Assembly: GCF_048323655.1 (NCBI RefSeq)
Contig: NZ_JBLUWW010000001.1
Span: 744,001 to 808,000 of the forward strand
DNA: 64,000 bases
Origin: Salinimicrobium soli
Lineage (GTDB): Bacteria > Bacteroidota > Bacteroidia > Flavobacteriales > Flavobacteriaceae
Reading direction: 5' to 3'
Shown: positions 50,746 through 59,020 of the stretch, piece after piece
Numbering within the stretch: the stretch's first letter is position 1
How the letters are laid out: every line of letters begins with the position of its first letter
Notes under the pieces: generated by a model
The model's input: the letters and a program-made list of their open reading frames with translations, nothing else
Database searches by the model: none
Told to the model about the DNA's origin: nothing
Made by a program: the position numbers and the translations under genes

Positions 50746-52263
50746 TTATTCCGCTCCTAACGCCGTAAACTGCTTGATGGCAGCATTCGGCTCTATTATA
50801 TTGTTGCCTTTCCAGAATTCAGGATTGTAGACCTTGAATTTTTCATAGATAAAATCGCCGGGAGACTGCAGGTTCTCATATTGAGCCGGTTCCAGATCTT
50901 CCTTGTCGTACACCACCAGCTGTAGTCTTTGCACCTGGCTTATTCGCAGGTCGATGTCCAGGTCCAGCTCATTCTGTTTTCTTCTGCCGGGAACATACTT
51001 GTTCTTTTCTATAATGGTCAACGGCCGGTCTATACCCACACTTTCCCCTTTTTCACGCTCCAGGTAACTCAATTGGTATTTTCCATTTTCGTCCTTTACA
51101 AAGATCATTCTGCCGCGATATACGTCGTCCAGGGCACTAATGCCGAAAAGACGGAATTTCTTCAGAGGTTTTACATTCTCGAATTCCAGGCGGTGCACTC
51201 CGTAGTCGGCTGTATTAACATAGACTTTTCCCTTAAAATCCCCGCGCCAGCGTGGTTCAAAATTTATGACATACACAGTGGCATTGTCAATATATGCATA
51301 GCCGTCCATCGTGTATTTGTAGCGGTTCAGCTTGTCAAAAAGGTCAAAAGTATTGTCCTCTTTCCAGAACATATCACCGAGTACAGAATTGAGTTTTTGA
51401 GCGGTTCGTTTTTGCAGGTTTTTTTGGGATTCGATTTGTTCCTTTGCGATCTCTTCGGCAGTCTTTTCCTTCTTCTGATTTTCTTCCCGGCTTTCTTCGA
51501 GCTCTTCCTGCAGCTCTTTCGCATCTACTTTTACACCAACAATTCCTGAACGTATCTTCAAATATGAATTCTTCTTCAGGTTTTGTTTAAAAAGTGTTTC
51601 CAACCTGTCGGTAAGATCGGTCAGGGTTTGAGTGCTTTGCGGATTATGAAGATTGGCAGCCTTAATGATCCTTAATTTCTGGCTGTCGTAGTTGCCGTAA
51701 AGGTCGGCCAGCACTTCTTTGTAGGAGTCGGAAACTTTTGGCACTTCGGAAGAAATGCGGTCCATCAGGTTTTGGTCGATTCCTTCTATGGTACTCTCAT
51801 CCACGTGTAGCCCAAATTTCCGCACGTAATTGAAATCGGATTGCCGGAAGAAAATACGTTTCTTGCTGAGGTTGAAATCGTAATTAGTGGTGATCCCTTC
51901 CCTTACTTTTTTCATGATCTCTTTCGGGCTAAGGCTTTTGTCTGAAAGAAATACTTCCTTAAGCTCAATGCTGGCAGGAACCAGGAAGACAACTTCGTTT
52001 GTAATGCTCTTTGGGTCGATCTCAAGCACCTCGTAACCTAAAGAGGAGATCTTGATGACTTCAGGAGTTTCCGAAGTATTGAAACTGAAGAATCCTTCTT
52101 CATTGGTCACCACCCCACGATGTTCGGCAAAGATCACGTTGGCATACTGGATGGGTTTTTTATTCTGGGCATCCAGCACGCGTGCTTTAATTTCCTGTGC
52201 TTCCGCAGAAAATGAGAATAACCAGCAAACCACTAACATTAGAACAAGAACAGGAGATCTCAT
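50746..52263 (-). CDS. Carboxypeptidase-regulatory-like domain surface protein
   Basis: 505 aa from the ATG at 52263, which begins a good signal peptide (M-R-S-P-V-L-V-L-M-L-V-V-C-W-L, cleavage near A-E-A-Q). Residues about 25-95 are a CarbopepD_reg-2 / SusC-plug-like domain (I-K-A-R-V-L-D-A-Q-N-K-K-P-I-Q-Y-A-N-V ... V-T-N-E-E-G-F-F-S-F). The remainder has a Lys/Glu-rich coiled coil (about 235-275) and a beta-rich C-terminal part. The architecture is like DUF5686-type proteins (inference). Probably outer-membrane associated, role in polymer binding or envelope assembly unknown. Confidence 0.8.
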   Translation of the reverse strand: MRSPVLVLMLVVCWLFSFSAEAQEIKARVLDAQNKKPIQYANVIFAEHRGVVTNEEGFFSFNTSETPEVIKISSLGYEVLEIDPKSITNEVVFLVPASIELKEVFLSDKSLSPKEIMKKVREGITTNYDFNLSKKRIFFRQSDFNYVRKFGLHVDESTIEGIDQNLMDRISSEVPKVSDSYKEVLADLYGNYDSQKLRIIKAANLHNPQSTQTLTDLTDRLETLFKQNLKKNSYLKIRSGIVGVKVDAKELQEELEESREENQKKEKTAEEIAKEQIESQKNLQKRTAQKLNSVLGDMFWKEDNTFDLFDKLNRYKYTMDGYAYIDNATVYVINFEPRWRGDFKGKVYVNTADYGVHRLEFENVKPLKKFRLFGISALDDVYRGRMIFVKDENGKYQLSYLEREKGESVGIDRPLTIIEKNKYVPGRRKQNELDLDIDLRISQVQRLQLVVYDKEDLEPAQYENLQSPGDFIYEKFKVYNPEFWKGNNIIEPNAAIKQFTALGAE

Positions 52264-52405
52264 AAGATTGGCGTTTACCCTAAGACGCAGCAACAACAAA
52301 TTTGTTACACCCAGAGAATGTATTTACTGTATTAACAAAAATCTAACTATCTGGTATTCAGGCGTCCCAATATCTTTATTTATTTTCAAAGGAAATTTAC
52401 CAGCT

Positions 52406-53905
52406 ATGACTACTTCTCTTTGGAAATCTATCTCTCCGCAAACCGGTTATCCTTATCTCACAGAAGAAATTGAGGTTGATGTGGCTATTGTTGGAGCCGG
52501 CATTACCGGAATCACCAGTGCGTATCTCTTATCCAGATCCGGGAAGAAGGTCGCTGTTCTTGAAAGTGGGGAAGTGGCAGGAGGTACTACCGGTGGCTCT
52601 ACCGGGAACCTCTATAGCATGATTGACAAGCGGCTTCACCATATTCAGTCAAAATGGGATAAGGAAACAGCAGGGAAAGTTACCCGTTCCCGTACTGCAG
52701 CTGTTGATCTTGTTGAAAAGCTGGTGCAGAAACATGAAATAGATTGTCAATTTAAAAGAGTTCCCTGGTACCTTTTTAGTGAAACGAACGAAAAAGATCT
52801 GACCATTGAAAAGGAAATGCGGGCCGCTGCCGATTATGGGCTCGAAGCAAAAATGCTTTATGAGCTGCCTATACCCATTAAGGTGAGCCAGGCTTTAAAA
52901 GTGGAAAATCAGGCACAGTTCGATCCAGCTGCTTTTGTCAAAGGACTTGCTGCAAATTGTGACCCCAGGAACTGTCGCATTTTTGAGAACAGCCCGGTGC
53001 ACGAGATCGAAAAAGGGGAAATTCACGTTCTTTCCACACCGCATGGAAAGGTGAGGGCCAAAAATGTCATTTTAGCCACCCATACTCCCAAGGGTATTTA
53101 CGCGCTGCAAACGGCAATTTACCCCTACCGGGAATATGCGATTGCCGCGCGATTAAAATCGGGAGAGTTTCCTGAAGGTATCTTTTGGGATACGGAGGCT
53201 GAATTCCACCATTCCCTTCGCAGTTTTTCCAAAGATGCAGAACAATACCTGGTGGTAGTTGGTGGCCATCATAAAGTTGGGAAAGCAGAGGACAATCAGC
53301 ATTTTTTTGACAACCTCGAACAGAGTGCCCGTAAATATTTTGACCTTGGTCCGGTCGATTTCAAATGGTCTGCCCAACATTACAAACCCGCAGACGGCTT
53401 GCCGTTCATTGGCGAAAGTCCGGATGAACGGATCTATCTTGCCACCGGTTTTTCAACTGACGGGTTGATCTACGGAGTACTTTCTGCAATGATCTTTGCT
53501 GACCTTCTCAATGGAAGGGAGAACGAGTGGGTCTCTACGTATGACTCCGGAAGATTTACTCCTGTTAAATCAGCCAAAGAATATCTGAAGGAGAATATTC
53601 AGGTGATGAAAGAATATCTGAAAGTTCTGCCTGGAACTTCAGATGCCGATGATTTTTCAGAAGTGGACGCGGGAGAAGGAAAAGTCGTGGACCATGACGG
53701 CCAAAAATTGGCTGTTTACCGGGATGAGGAAGGGGAGGTGCACTGCCTCTCGGCCTTTTGTTCTCATATGTACTGTGTGGTAGATTGGAATAATGCCGAA
53801 AAAACCTGGGATTGTCCCTGTCATGGAAGCAGGTTTAAGATCAATGGGGAAGTCATAGAAGGTCCGGCCCTGAAGCCTCTGGAACAAAAAGATTTTACTT
53901 CCTGA
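52406..53905 (+). CDS. FAD-dependent oxidoreductase with C-terminal Rieske domain
   Basis: 499 aa from the ATG at 52406; an upstream start at 52052 would overlap the divergent gene. Residues about 20-50 bind FAD (V-D-V-A-I-V-G-A-G-I-T-G-I-T-S-A-Y), with a DAO-type core to about 385. The C-terminal segment (about 410-499) has Rieske ligands F-C-S-H and C-P-C-H (C-x-H, C-x-x-H types) for a [2Fe-2S] cluster. Such DAO-Rieske fusions oxidise amines or other small substrates and pass electrons through the cluster. Cytoplasmic; upstream region divergent from the carboxypeptidase-domain gene. Confidence 0.92.
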   Translation: MTTSLWKSISPQTGYPYLTEEIEVDVAIVGAGITGITSAYLLSRSGKKVAVLESGEVAGGTTGGSTGNLYSMIDKRLHHIQSKWDKETAGKVTRSRTAAVDLVEKLVQKHEIDCQFKRVPWYLFSETNEKDLTIEKEMRAAADYGLEAKMLYELPIPIKVSQALKVENQAQFDPAAFVKGLAANCDPRNCRIFENSPVHEIEKGEIHVLSTPHGKVRAKNVILATHTPKGIYALQTAIYPYREYAIAARLKSGEFPEGIFWDTEAEFHHSLRSFSKDAEQYLVVVGGHHKVGKAEDNQHFFDNLEQSARKYFDLGPVDFKWSAQHYKPADGLPFIGESPDERIYLATGFSTDGLIYGVLSAMIFADLLNGRENEWVSTYDSGRFTPVKSAKEYLKENIQVMKEYLKVLPGTSDADDFSEVDAGEGKVVDHDGQKLAVYRDEEGEVHCLSAFCSHMYCVVDWNNAEKTWDCPCHGSRFKINGEVIEGPALKPLEQKDFTS

Positions 53906-53926
53906 AAAAAAGCTCTTTGGGTTTTG

Positions 53927-53957
53927 GACATTTGTCGTATATTTATAGACAAACGTC
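53927..53957. promoter_or_regulatory. Operator-like palindrome of the Xre/RES operon
   Basis: GACATTTGTC and GACAAACGTC (9 of 10 bases complementary) separated by 11 bp, just before the antitoxin start. The spacer contains TATATTTA, close to the -7 box consensus, so the site overlaps the promoter, as expected for autorepression. Confidence 0.65.
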
Positions 53958-53962
53958 TAGCT

Positions 53963-54448
53963 ATGGATGCCAATCTCAAAATAGATAAAGCAGTTCGCAC
54001 TTATCTCAAAAAAGTGGAACAGGATCAAAATCTGCATTTGGATGAGCGGGAGATCACGTATCGTGAATTTTTGTCCAACCGCATGCTCATTGTACATTCC
54101 ATTCGAAAAGGGATTCCTTACCGGCTCTTCCGGCTTATTCAGGAAAAGACCCCTTTTAAAGAAGAGGAGTGGGCAGAATTTTTGAGTATTTCCACTAAGA
54201 CCCTGCAGCGTTACAAAGCATCCAAAGAACACATTTTTAAACCCGCACATTCTGAAAAAATATTGGAATTGGCAGAGGTAACTTCATTGGGAAACACTGT
54301 ATTTGGTCCTGAAAAATTCTATTTGTGGTTACAAACCCCAAATTTTAGTCTTGGAAATTTGAAACCCAAAGAGTTGCTGAAAGATTCCTACGGCAAGGAG
54401 CTGGTGGTAGAGGAGTTACATCATATTGACCAGGGAATCTTTGCTTAA
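53963..54448 (+). CDS. Xre/MbcA/ParS-type antitoxin (DUF2384)
   Basis: 161 aa from the ATG at 53963; the earlier in-frame ATG lies in the operator and is not preferred. N-terminal helical DNA-binding part (W-A-E-F-L-S-I-S-T-K-T-L-Q-R-Y-K, helix-turn-helix-like) and C-terminal antitoxin domain (V-F-G-P-E-K-F-Y-L-W-L-Q-T-P-N-F ... K-P-K-E-L-L, then a terminal helix), which blocks the toxin active site. The stop codon shares a base with the toxin start (TAATG), a coupled operon. Should autoregulate through the palindrome upstream. Confidence 0.88.
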   Translation: MDANLKIDKAVRTYLKKVEQDQNLHLDEREITYREFLSNRMLIVHSIRKGIPYRLFRLIQEKTPFKEEEWAEFLSISTKTLQRYKASKEHIFKPAHSEKILELAEVTSLGNTVFGPEKFYLWLQTPNFSLGNLKPKELLKDSYGKELVVEELHHIDQGIFA

Positions 54449-54906
54449 TGAAGGTATACCGGCTCTCCAGAAGAAAACACGCTGAAACACTCTCCGGAAA
54501 AGGTGCTGCCATAGTTGGCGGGCGCTGGAATTCCAAAGGAACAGAGATCATTTATACGGCTCAAAGCCGCGCCCTGGCTTTGGCTGAAGTGGCAGTGCAC
54601 CTGAGTCTTGCAACATTGCCTACCGATTTTGTGATGGTGGAGATCGAAATTCCGGATGAACTGGAGATCGAAAAGATTGCTGCAGAAGACTTTCCGGCGC
54701 GGTGGAATGCTTTTCCTTATAACTTGCAGACCCAGCATTTTGGTGATGATTTTTCCAGTACTTCAAAAAAGGCCATTTTGAGGGTGCCTTCGGCAGTAGT
54801 TCCCGGAGACTTTAATTATCTCATCAATCCGCGGCATCAGGATTTTTCTAAAATTAGAATTCTGGGAACTGAACAATTTTTACTGGACAACCGACTTTTT
54901 AAATAA
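54448..54906 (+). CDS. RES-domain NAD+-degrading toxin
   Basis: 152 aa with the RES signature: conserved R in Y-R-L-S-R, G-G-R-W-N-S-K-G with another R, E in A-L-A-E-V-A-V-H-L, and S in L-R-V-P-S-A-V-V. RES toxins phosphorolyse NAD+ and are held in check by the Xre/DUF2384 partner (family knowledge). Length and motifs are complete, so it is probably active. Its last 27 bp overlap the convergent lipoprotein gene. Confidence 0.9.
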   Translation: MKVYRLSRRKHAETLSGKGAAIVGGRWNSKGTEIIYTAQSRALALAEVAVHLSLATLPTDFVMVEIEIPDELEIEKIAAEDFPARWNAFPYNLQTQHFGDDFSSTSKKAILRVPSAVVPGDFNYLINPRHQDFSKIRILGTEQFLLDNRLFK

Positions 54907-55488
54907 CGGCCTTTGCCTTAGGGTATCCCGGGCTATGGAATCCCTTGTTCTTCTTTGCTGCTCTTTGGCTTCCTCAAACTCCTGGTCCAGTTCCAGTTCA
55001 AAATCGCCCGGACTTTTCAGAAAAAGTTCATTCAATTGAAGTTTGAAGTTGTCGAATTCCACGATGAGATCATTGGCAACTTCAAAGATCTCCTGTGCGT
55101 TCTTTCGTTTCTTCGCTGAAAGCTGGTGCAGCACCTTGGCCTTTGTGAGCAATACGTTTGCCCGTGCAATGACTGCAGGGGTCTGTAAAGTATCGGGCAA
55201 TGTAGTTCTTAGATTTTCCATGATCTGCATAAGGCTGTTGGAAGTACCTACGATCTCCGATCCTGTTTTTTGCCGCAAAGAACCTATCTCGTCCTGGGCA
55301 GTGGCGTATGCCAGCCATTGGCTTACCTCCGTTTTGGCTTCGGGAAGAAGAGTTACGGTGCGGTTTGTAGTGACCTGCAATTGATCTGAAAAGTTTCCTT
55401 GCGGCTCGGCTGCAGTTTCGGCATCGGCATTTTCTTTTTTACAGCCTATCAGCAAAAGGACACTAAGTAAAAGCAGGATTTTTTTCAT
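54880..55488 (-). CDS. Lipoprotein of unknown function
   Basis: 202 aa. Signal M-K-K-I-L-L-L-L-S-V-L-L-L-I-G-C (lipobox L-I-G-C, cysteine at 16), then a linker (K-K-E-N-A-D-A-E-T) and a long helical domain with Lys/Glu heptads (A-K-K-R-K-N-A-Q-E-I, L-D-Q-E-F-E-E-A-K-E-Q-Q-R-R). No known motif. Overlaps the RES gene at its 3' end, an unusual convergent overlap in this window. Confidence 0.75.
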   Translation of the reverse strand: MKKILLLLSVLLLIGCKKENADAETAAEPQGNFSDQLQVTTNRTVTLLPEAKTEVSQWLAYATAQDEIGSLRQKTGSEIVGTSNSLMQIMENLRTTLPDTLQTPAVIARANVLLTKAKVLHQLSAKKRKNAQEIFEVANDLIVEFDNFKLQLNELFLKSPGDFELELDQEFEEAKEQQRRTRDSIARDTLRQRPLFKKSVVQ

Positions 55489-55587
55489 TTTTCAAAGATA
55501 TGTTTTTGGGCTTTCTTCCGGATTTTTTCCGAAGGAATTTTAGTAAAACTGCCACCTGTTTAAATTTTCCATCTTTTCTGAATATGA

Positions 55588-55595
55588 TATCTTTG
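55588..55595 (+). promoter_or_regulatory. -7 promoter box before the threonine dehydrogenase gene
   Basis: TATCTTTG, matching TAnnTTTG, 24 bp before the ATG. No clear -33 element. Confidence 0.45.
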
Positions 55596-55619
55596 CTTTA
55601 ATCAAAAAACAGAACCAAC

Positions 55620-56573
55620 ATGACTCCAAAGATATTGATTATTGGTGCTTGCGGACAAATAGGTACAGAACTGACGCTGGCATTGAGGCAAAAAGTGGGC
55701 AATAACAATGTTATTGCCAGTGATATAAGGGAAGGGAATGAAGAATTAATGGCTTCAGGACCCTTCGAGATCGCCGATGCTACGAATTTTGAACAGATCC
55801 AGGACCTGGTTATGCACCATGAGATCGATGAGGTATATCTTATGGCAGCCATGCTGAGTGCTACTGCAGAAAAATTTCCCATGAAAGGCTGGGCCCTTAA
55901 CATGAATTCCCTATTTCATGTGCTGAATCTTGCAAAGGATAAAAAGATATCGAAGGTCTTCTGGCCGTCAAGCATCGCAGTTTTTGGACCTACCACACCA
56001 AAACACGATACACCGCAAACAACGATCATGGAACCGACTACCGTCTACGGAATCAGTAAACAGGCCGGAGAACGCTGGTGTGAATATTATCACCGAAAAT
56101 TCGGAGTAGATGTGCGCAGTATTCGTTATCCGGGGCTCATCAGTTATAAGACCTTACCGGGCGGAGGAACTACAGATTACGCGGTGGAGATCTACCACGA
56201 GGCACTCAAAAATGGCAAATACACATCCTTTTTAAGTAAAGAAACCGAACTGCCCATGATGTTCATGGATGATGCGATAAGGGCAACGATCTCCCTGATG
56301 GAAGCCCCTGCAGAAAATGTAAAGGTGCGTTCTTCTTATAACCTTTCTGCCCTGAACTTTACACCCGATACCCTGGCAGAAGCTATTAAAAAAGAAATTC
56401 CGGAATTTGAGATCAGTTATAACCCTGATTTCAGACAGGCAATCGCAGATTCGTGGCCGTCAAGTATTGATGATTCCCGCGCCCGTGAAGACTGGGGCTG
56501 GAAACATGAATTTGATCTTCAAAAAATGACTACCCGTATGCTTGACGGGATCAGAGAGGTACACCAGGTTTAA
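55620..56573 (+). CDS. SDR-type L-threonine 3-dehydrogenase (UDP-galactose epimerase-like)
   Basis: 317 aa, extended SDR. Rossmann motif G-A-C-G-Q-I-G-T-E at 8-16; catalytic S-S-I (W-P-S-S-I-A-V-F) and Y-G-I-S-K (Y-x-x-x-K); plus the substrate-side segment R-Y-P-G-L-I-S-Y-K-T-L-P-G-G-G-T-T-D-Y characteristic of short TDHs of Bacteroidetes. Converts L-threonine to 2-amino-3-ketobutyrate with NAD+; length is that of the family. Cytosolic. Ends at a strong terminator. Confidence 0.92.
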   Translation: MTPKILIIGACGQIGTELTLALRQKVGNNNVIASDIREGNEELMASGPFEIADATNFEQIQDLVMHHEIDEVYLMAAMLSATAEKFPMKGWALNMNSLFHVLNLAKDKKISKVFWPSSIAVFGPTTPKHDTPQTTIMEPTTVYGISKQAGERWCEYYHRKFGVDVRSIRYPGLISYKTLPGGGTTDYAVEIYHEALKNGKYTSFLSKETELPMMFMDDAIRATISLMEAPAENVKVRSSYNLSALNFTPDTLAEAIKKEIPEFEISYNPDFRQAIADSWPSSIDDSRAREDWGWKHEFDLQKMTTRMLDGIREVHQV

Positions 56574-56583
56574 AACAGGCCAT

Positions 56584-56617
56584 AAAAAAAGTCCTGCACA
56601 CCATGCAGGACTTTTTA
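56584..56617. terminator. Bidirectional terminator between the dehydrogenase and the cold-shock gene
   Basis: Stem AAGTCCTGCA / TGCAGGACTT, flanked by A and T runs on both sides, between convergent genes. Confidence 0.9.
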
Positions 56618-56638
56618 ATTTCGAATAAGAACTTTATA

Positions 56639-56833
56639 TTATCCTATAACACGCACTTGAGTTGCGGTTAAGCCTTTTCTTCCTTCTTCTTCAACGTATT
56701 CGACTTTGTCACCTTCATTAAGGGTTTCACCATTAAGACCGGTAACGTGAACGAAGATGTCTCTTCCTGTGTCGTCGTTGGTGATGAATCCGTAACCTTT
56801 AGACTCATTGAAAAATTTAACTGTACCTTCCAT
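56639..56833 (-). CDS. Cold-shock protein, CspA family
   Basis: 64 aa, one cold-shock domain. RNP-1 (K-G-Y-G-F-I) and RNP-2 (I-F-V-H-V) are intact: M-E-G-T-V-K-F-F-N-E-S-K-G-Y-G-F-I ... R-D-I-F-V-H-V-T-G-L. Binds single-stranded nucleic acid as an RNA chaperone. Single gene; promoter -7 box at 56862..56869. Confidence 0.95.
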   Translation of the reverse strand: MEGTVKFFNESKGYGFITNDDTGRDIFVHVTGLNGETLNEGDKVEYVEEEGRKGLTATQVRVIG

Positions 56834-56861
56834 TGTAAAAAAAATAATAATTAATAAAGTA

Positions 56862-56869
56862 CAAACATA
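56862..56869 (-). promoter_or_regulatory. -7 promoter box of the cold-shock gene
   Basis: TATGTTTG on the minus strand, 28 bp before the ATG; a short AT-rich leader follows. Confidence 0.55.
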
Positions 56870-56934
56870 CTCTATTAATTGAAACAGTTGTTAATGAAAG
56901 TGTTATTTATTTCTAAAAATTTTTTTTCAACAAA

Positions 56935-57174
56935 TCAGTCCTTTTGACTGTCTTTCATTTTTTTAAGGTTTTTATCTGAAAGAGTATAATCTTCTAATTT
57001 CTTTCCTTTCCATCGGTGGTAAAGGAATAGCGGAAGTAGAATAAAAGAGGTAGCCAGCACGGCCAGTCCAATGATTCGGTCACCTAAAATAACCTCGTTC
57101 TGCTCCCGGAAATAAAACCCGGCAGCAACTGCCAGAAGGATCAGAATTCCTAAAATTTTTAATAAAGTGTTCAT
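56935..57174 (-). CDS. Small two-helix membrane protein next to the chloride channel
   Basis: 79 aa; two transmembrane helices (about 3-20, 32-52), then a charged tail (W-K-G-K-K-L-E-D-Y, K-K-M-K-D-S-Q-K-D). It starts 2 bp after the ClC stop, so the two genes form an operon. No family name is evident; it could be an accessory subunit of the channel. Confidence 0.7.
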   Translation of the reverse strand: MNTLLKILGILILLAVAAGFYFREQNEVILGDRIIGLAVLATSFILLPLFLYHRWKGKKLEDYTLSDKNLKKMKDSQKD

Positions 57175-57176
57175 AT

Positions 57177-58970
57177 CTATACTGTTACTTCTATTAACTT
57201 TTTTCGATAGGCAGTGAGTAACTTTGACTTGGAAACAAAGCCTATATATTTATTTCCGCTTACCACCGGCAGGTTCCAGGCATCACTGTCCTGGAATTTT
57301 TTCATTATGTTGCGCACCCCATCCTTATCGCGATCAATGATCTCTGGCGCACTCTGCATCAGTTCATTGATCTTTACCTTGTCATACATATTCTTATCGA
57401 ACATGATAGGGCGGATATCGTCCAGTAAAAGGATTCCCATAAAGTTATTATCATCATCTACTACCGGAAAAATGTTACGGGAGGATTTTACCACCCCCTT
57501 ATGAACTATTTCTCCCAAAGTCATTCCAACTTTTAAAGGAATGAAATTTTTTTCTATCACCTGGTTGATATCCATTAAAGTGAGTACTGCGTGGTCTTTA
57601 TTATGGGTTATCAGTTCCCCGCGCACCGCCAGTTCCATAGTGTACACAGAATGTGACAGGAAGCGGGTGGTGATCATAAATGAAATGGAGGAGGTGATCA
57701 TCAATGGCACAAAAAGTTCGTATCCGTGAGTGAGTTCGGCGATGAGGAAGATCGCGGTAAGCGGCGCCTGCAGCACTCCCGCCATTAATCCGGCCATTCC
57801 TACAAGGGTAAAATTACTTACCGAGAGCGGGTTTTTAAGAATATTCAGATGGTTCAGGATAAGGGCAAAGGTATGTCCCATGGTGCTGCCCATAAAAAGT
57901 ACTGGAGCAAAAATTCCGCCTACCCCGCCGGCATTAAAGGTCAGGGAAGTGGCAATGATCTTGAAGACCACAAGCCCTCCAAGCAGGGCAATAACCACCC
58001 AAAAGTTGTCAAAATATTGTTTTAGAGCAGTGTTGCCCATGGCATGCACATAATCTTCATGCAACAGGTTGTTGATCACATCATATCCTTCCCCGTAAAG
58101 TGGCGGAATAAAGTAGACCAATAGACCAAGGGCGGTTCCTCCAATGATAAGTTTTTTGAAGGGCCCATCGATTTTCTTGAAGAGATCGTTTATTTTGAAA
58201 TAGGCGCGGGTGAAATAAATGGAGCACAGGGAGGCAATAATTCCCAGCAGCACATAAAAAGGCACATCGGCCATGACAAAATTGTCTTTCAGGTCAAACG
58301 GCAGAATAATATCTGATCCAAAAAAGAAGTAGGAGGTAAGTATCGCTGAAACCGATGCCAGCAGCAGTGGCAGCAGAGATGAAAGGGTTAGGTCCAGACT
58401 GAATACCTCAATTGCAAATACAATGGCTGCAATGGGAGCTTTGAAAATGGAGGACATGGCACCGGCAGCAGCACAACCTATTAATAAGGTCCTTGTTGCC
58501 TGATTCATATTGAATAACCTGGAAATGTTGGAACCTAAAGAGGCACCTGTTGCCACCGTAGGACCTTCCAATCCTACAGATCCACCAAAACCAACGGTAA
58601 TAGGGGCGGTAAGGATAGATCCATACATCTGCATGGAGCGCATAATTCCTTTTTTCTTGGAAATGGCGTATAAGGTGGAAGGTATTCCATGACCTACCGG
58701 CCTCTTAAGAACATAGCGAATAATGAGCAACGTTAAGGTCAGTCCCACTATAGGAAAGGCAAAGTAGAAGGCATGGTGATAGTTGGCAATGAATTTTCCT
58801 TCCAGCAAATGCTGAATGAAATGGGTTGCGTTCTTAATTACCACAGCTCCCAACCCGGCAGTAAAACCAATAAGTGCACTCAACAGCATCACAAATTGCC
58901 GCTGAGACATATTCTTGGTTCTCCAGATGAGGAATCTTAAGAGTAACGGATTTCTTTTTTTAACCGGCAT
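57177..58970 (-). CDS. ClC-family chloride channel/transporter with C-terminal CBS domains
   Basis: 597 aa. Transmembrane core (about 20-430) with the selectivity-filter motifs in G-H-G-I-P-S (G-S-G-I-P-equivalent), G-L-E-G-P (G-R-E-G-P-equivalent with the gating Glu) and G-G-I-F-A-P (G-x-F-x-P). C-terminal tandem CBS domains (about 450-590; L-T-L-M-D-I-N-Q-V, F-M-G-I-L-L-L-D-D-I; V-S-G-N-K-Y-I-G-F-V). The gating glutamate suggests a Cl-/H+ exchanger or gated channel. Located in the inner membrane. Operon with the following 79-aa gene. Confidence 0.94.
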   Translation of the reverse strand: MPVKKRNPLLLRFLIWRTKNMSQRQFVMLLSALIGFTAGLGAVVIKNATHFIQHLLEGKFIANYHHAFYFAFPIVGLTLTLLIIRYVLKRPVGHGIPSTLYAISKKKGIMRSMQMYGSILTAPITVGFGGSVGLEGPTVATGASLGSNISRLFNMNQATRTLLIGCAAAGAMSSIFKAPIAAIVFAIEVFSLDLTLSSLLPLLLASVSAILTSYFFFGSDIILPFDLKDNFVMADVPFYVLLGIIASLCSIYFTRAYFKINDLFKKIDGPFKKLIIGGTALGLLVYFIPPLYGEGYDVINNLLHEDYVHAMGNTALKQYFDNFWVVIALLGGLVVFKIIATSLTFNAGGVGGIFAPVLFMGSTMGHTFALILNHLNILKNPLSVSNFTLVGMAGLMAGVLQAPLTAIFLIAELTHGYELFVPLMITSSISFMITTRFLSHSVYTMELAVRGELITHNKDHAVLTLMDINQVIEKNFIPLKVGMTLGEIVHKGVVKSSRNIFPVVDDDNNFMGILLLDDIRPIMFDKNMYDKVKINELMQSAPEIIDRDKDGVRNIMKKFQDSDAWNLPVVSGNKYIGFVSKSKLLTAYRKKLIEVTV

Positions 58971-58992
58971 TACAATATATCCTAAGGATAAA

Positions 58993-59016
58993 AAAATCCT
59001 GCCTCAGCAGGATTTT
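58993..59016 (-). terminator. Terminator of aspS
   Basis: Stem AAATCCTGC / GCAGGATTT with loop CTCA, in an A/T-rich setting, just after the aspS stop. Confidence 0.85.
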
Positions 59017-59020
59017 AATT

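Noticed and set aside
50929..51549. 206-codon plus-strand frame opposite the carboxypeptidase-domain gene
   Set aside because: Composition is that of an antisense shadow (many Phe/Leu/Ile from reversed Lys/Glu codons), with no start context.
52052..52405. Extended start of the FAD/Rieske oxidoreductase
   Set aside because: It overlaps the divergent gene's coding start and adds no conserved residues; the FAD motif sits correctly with the start at 52406.
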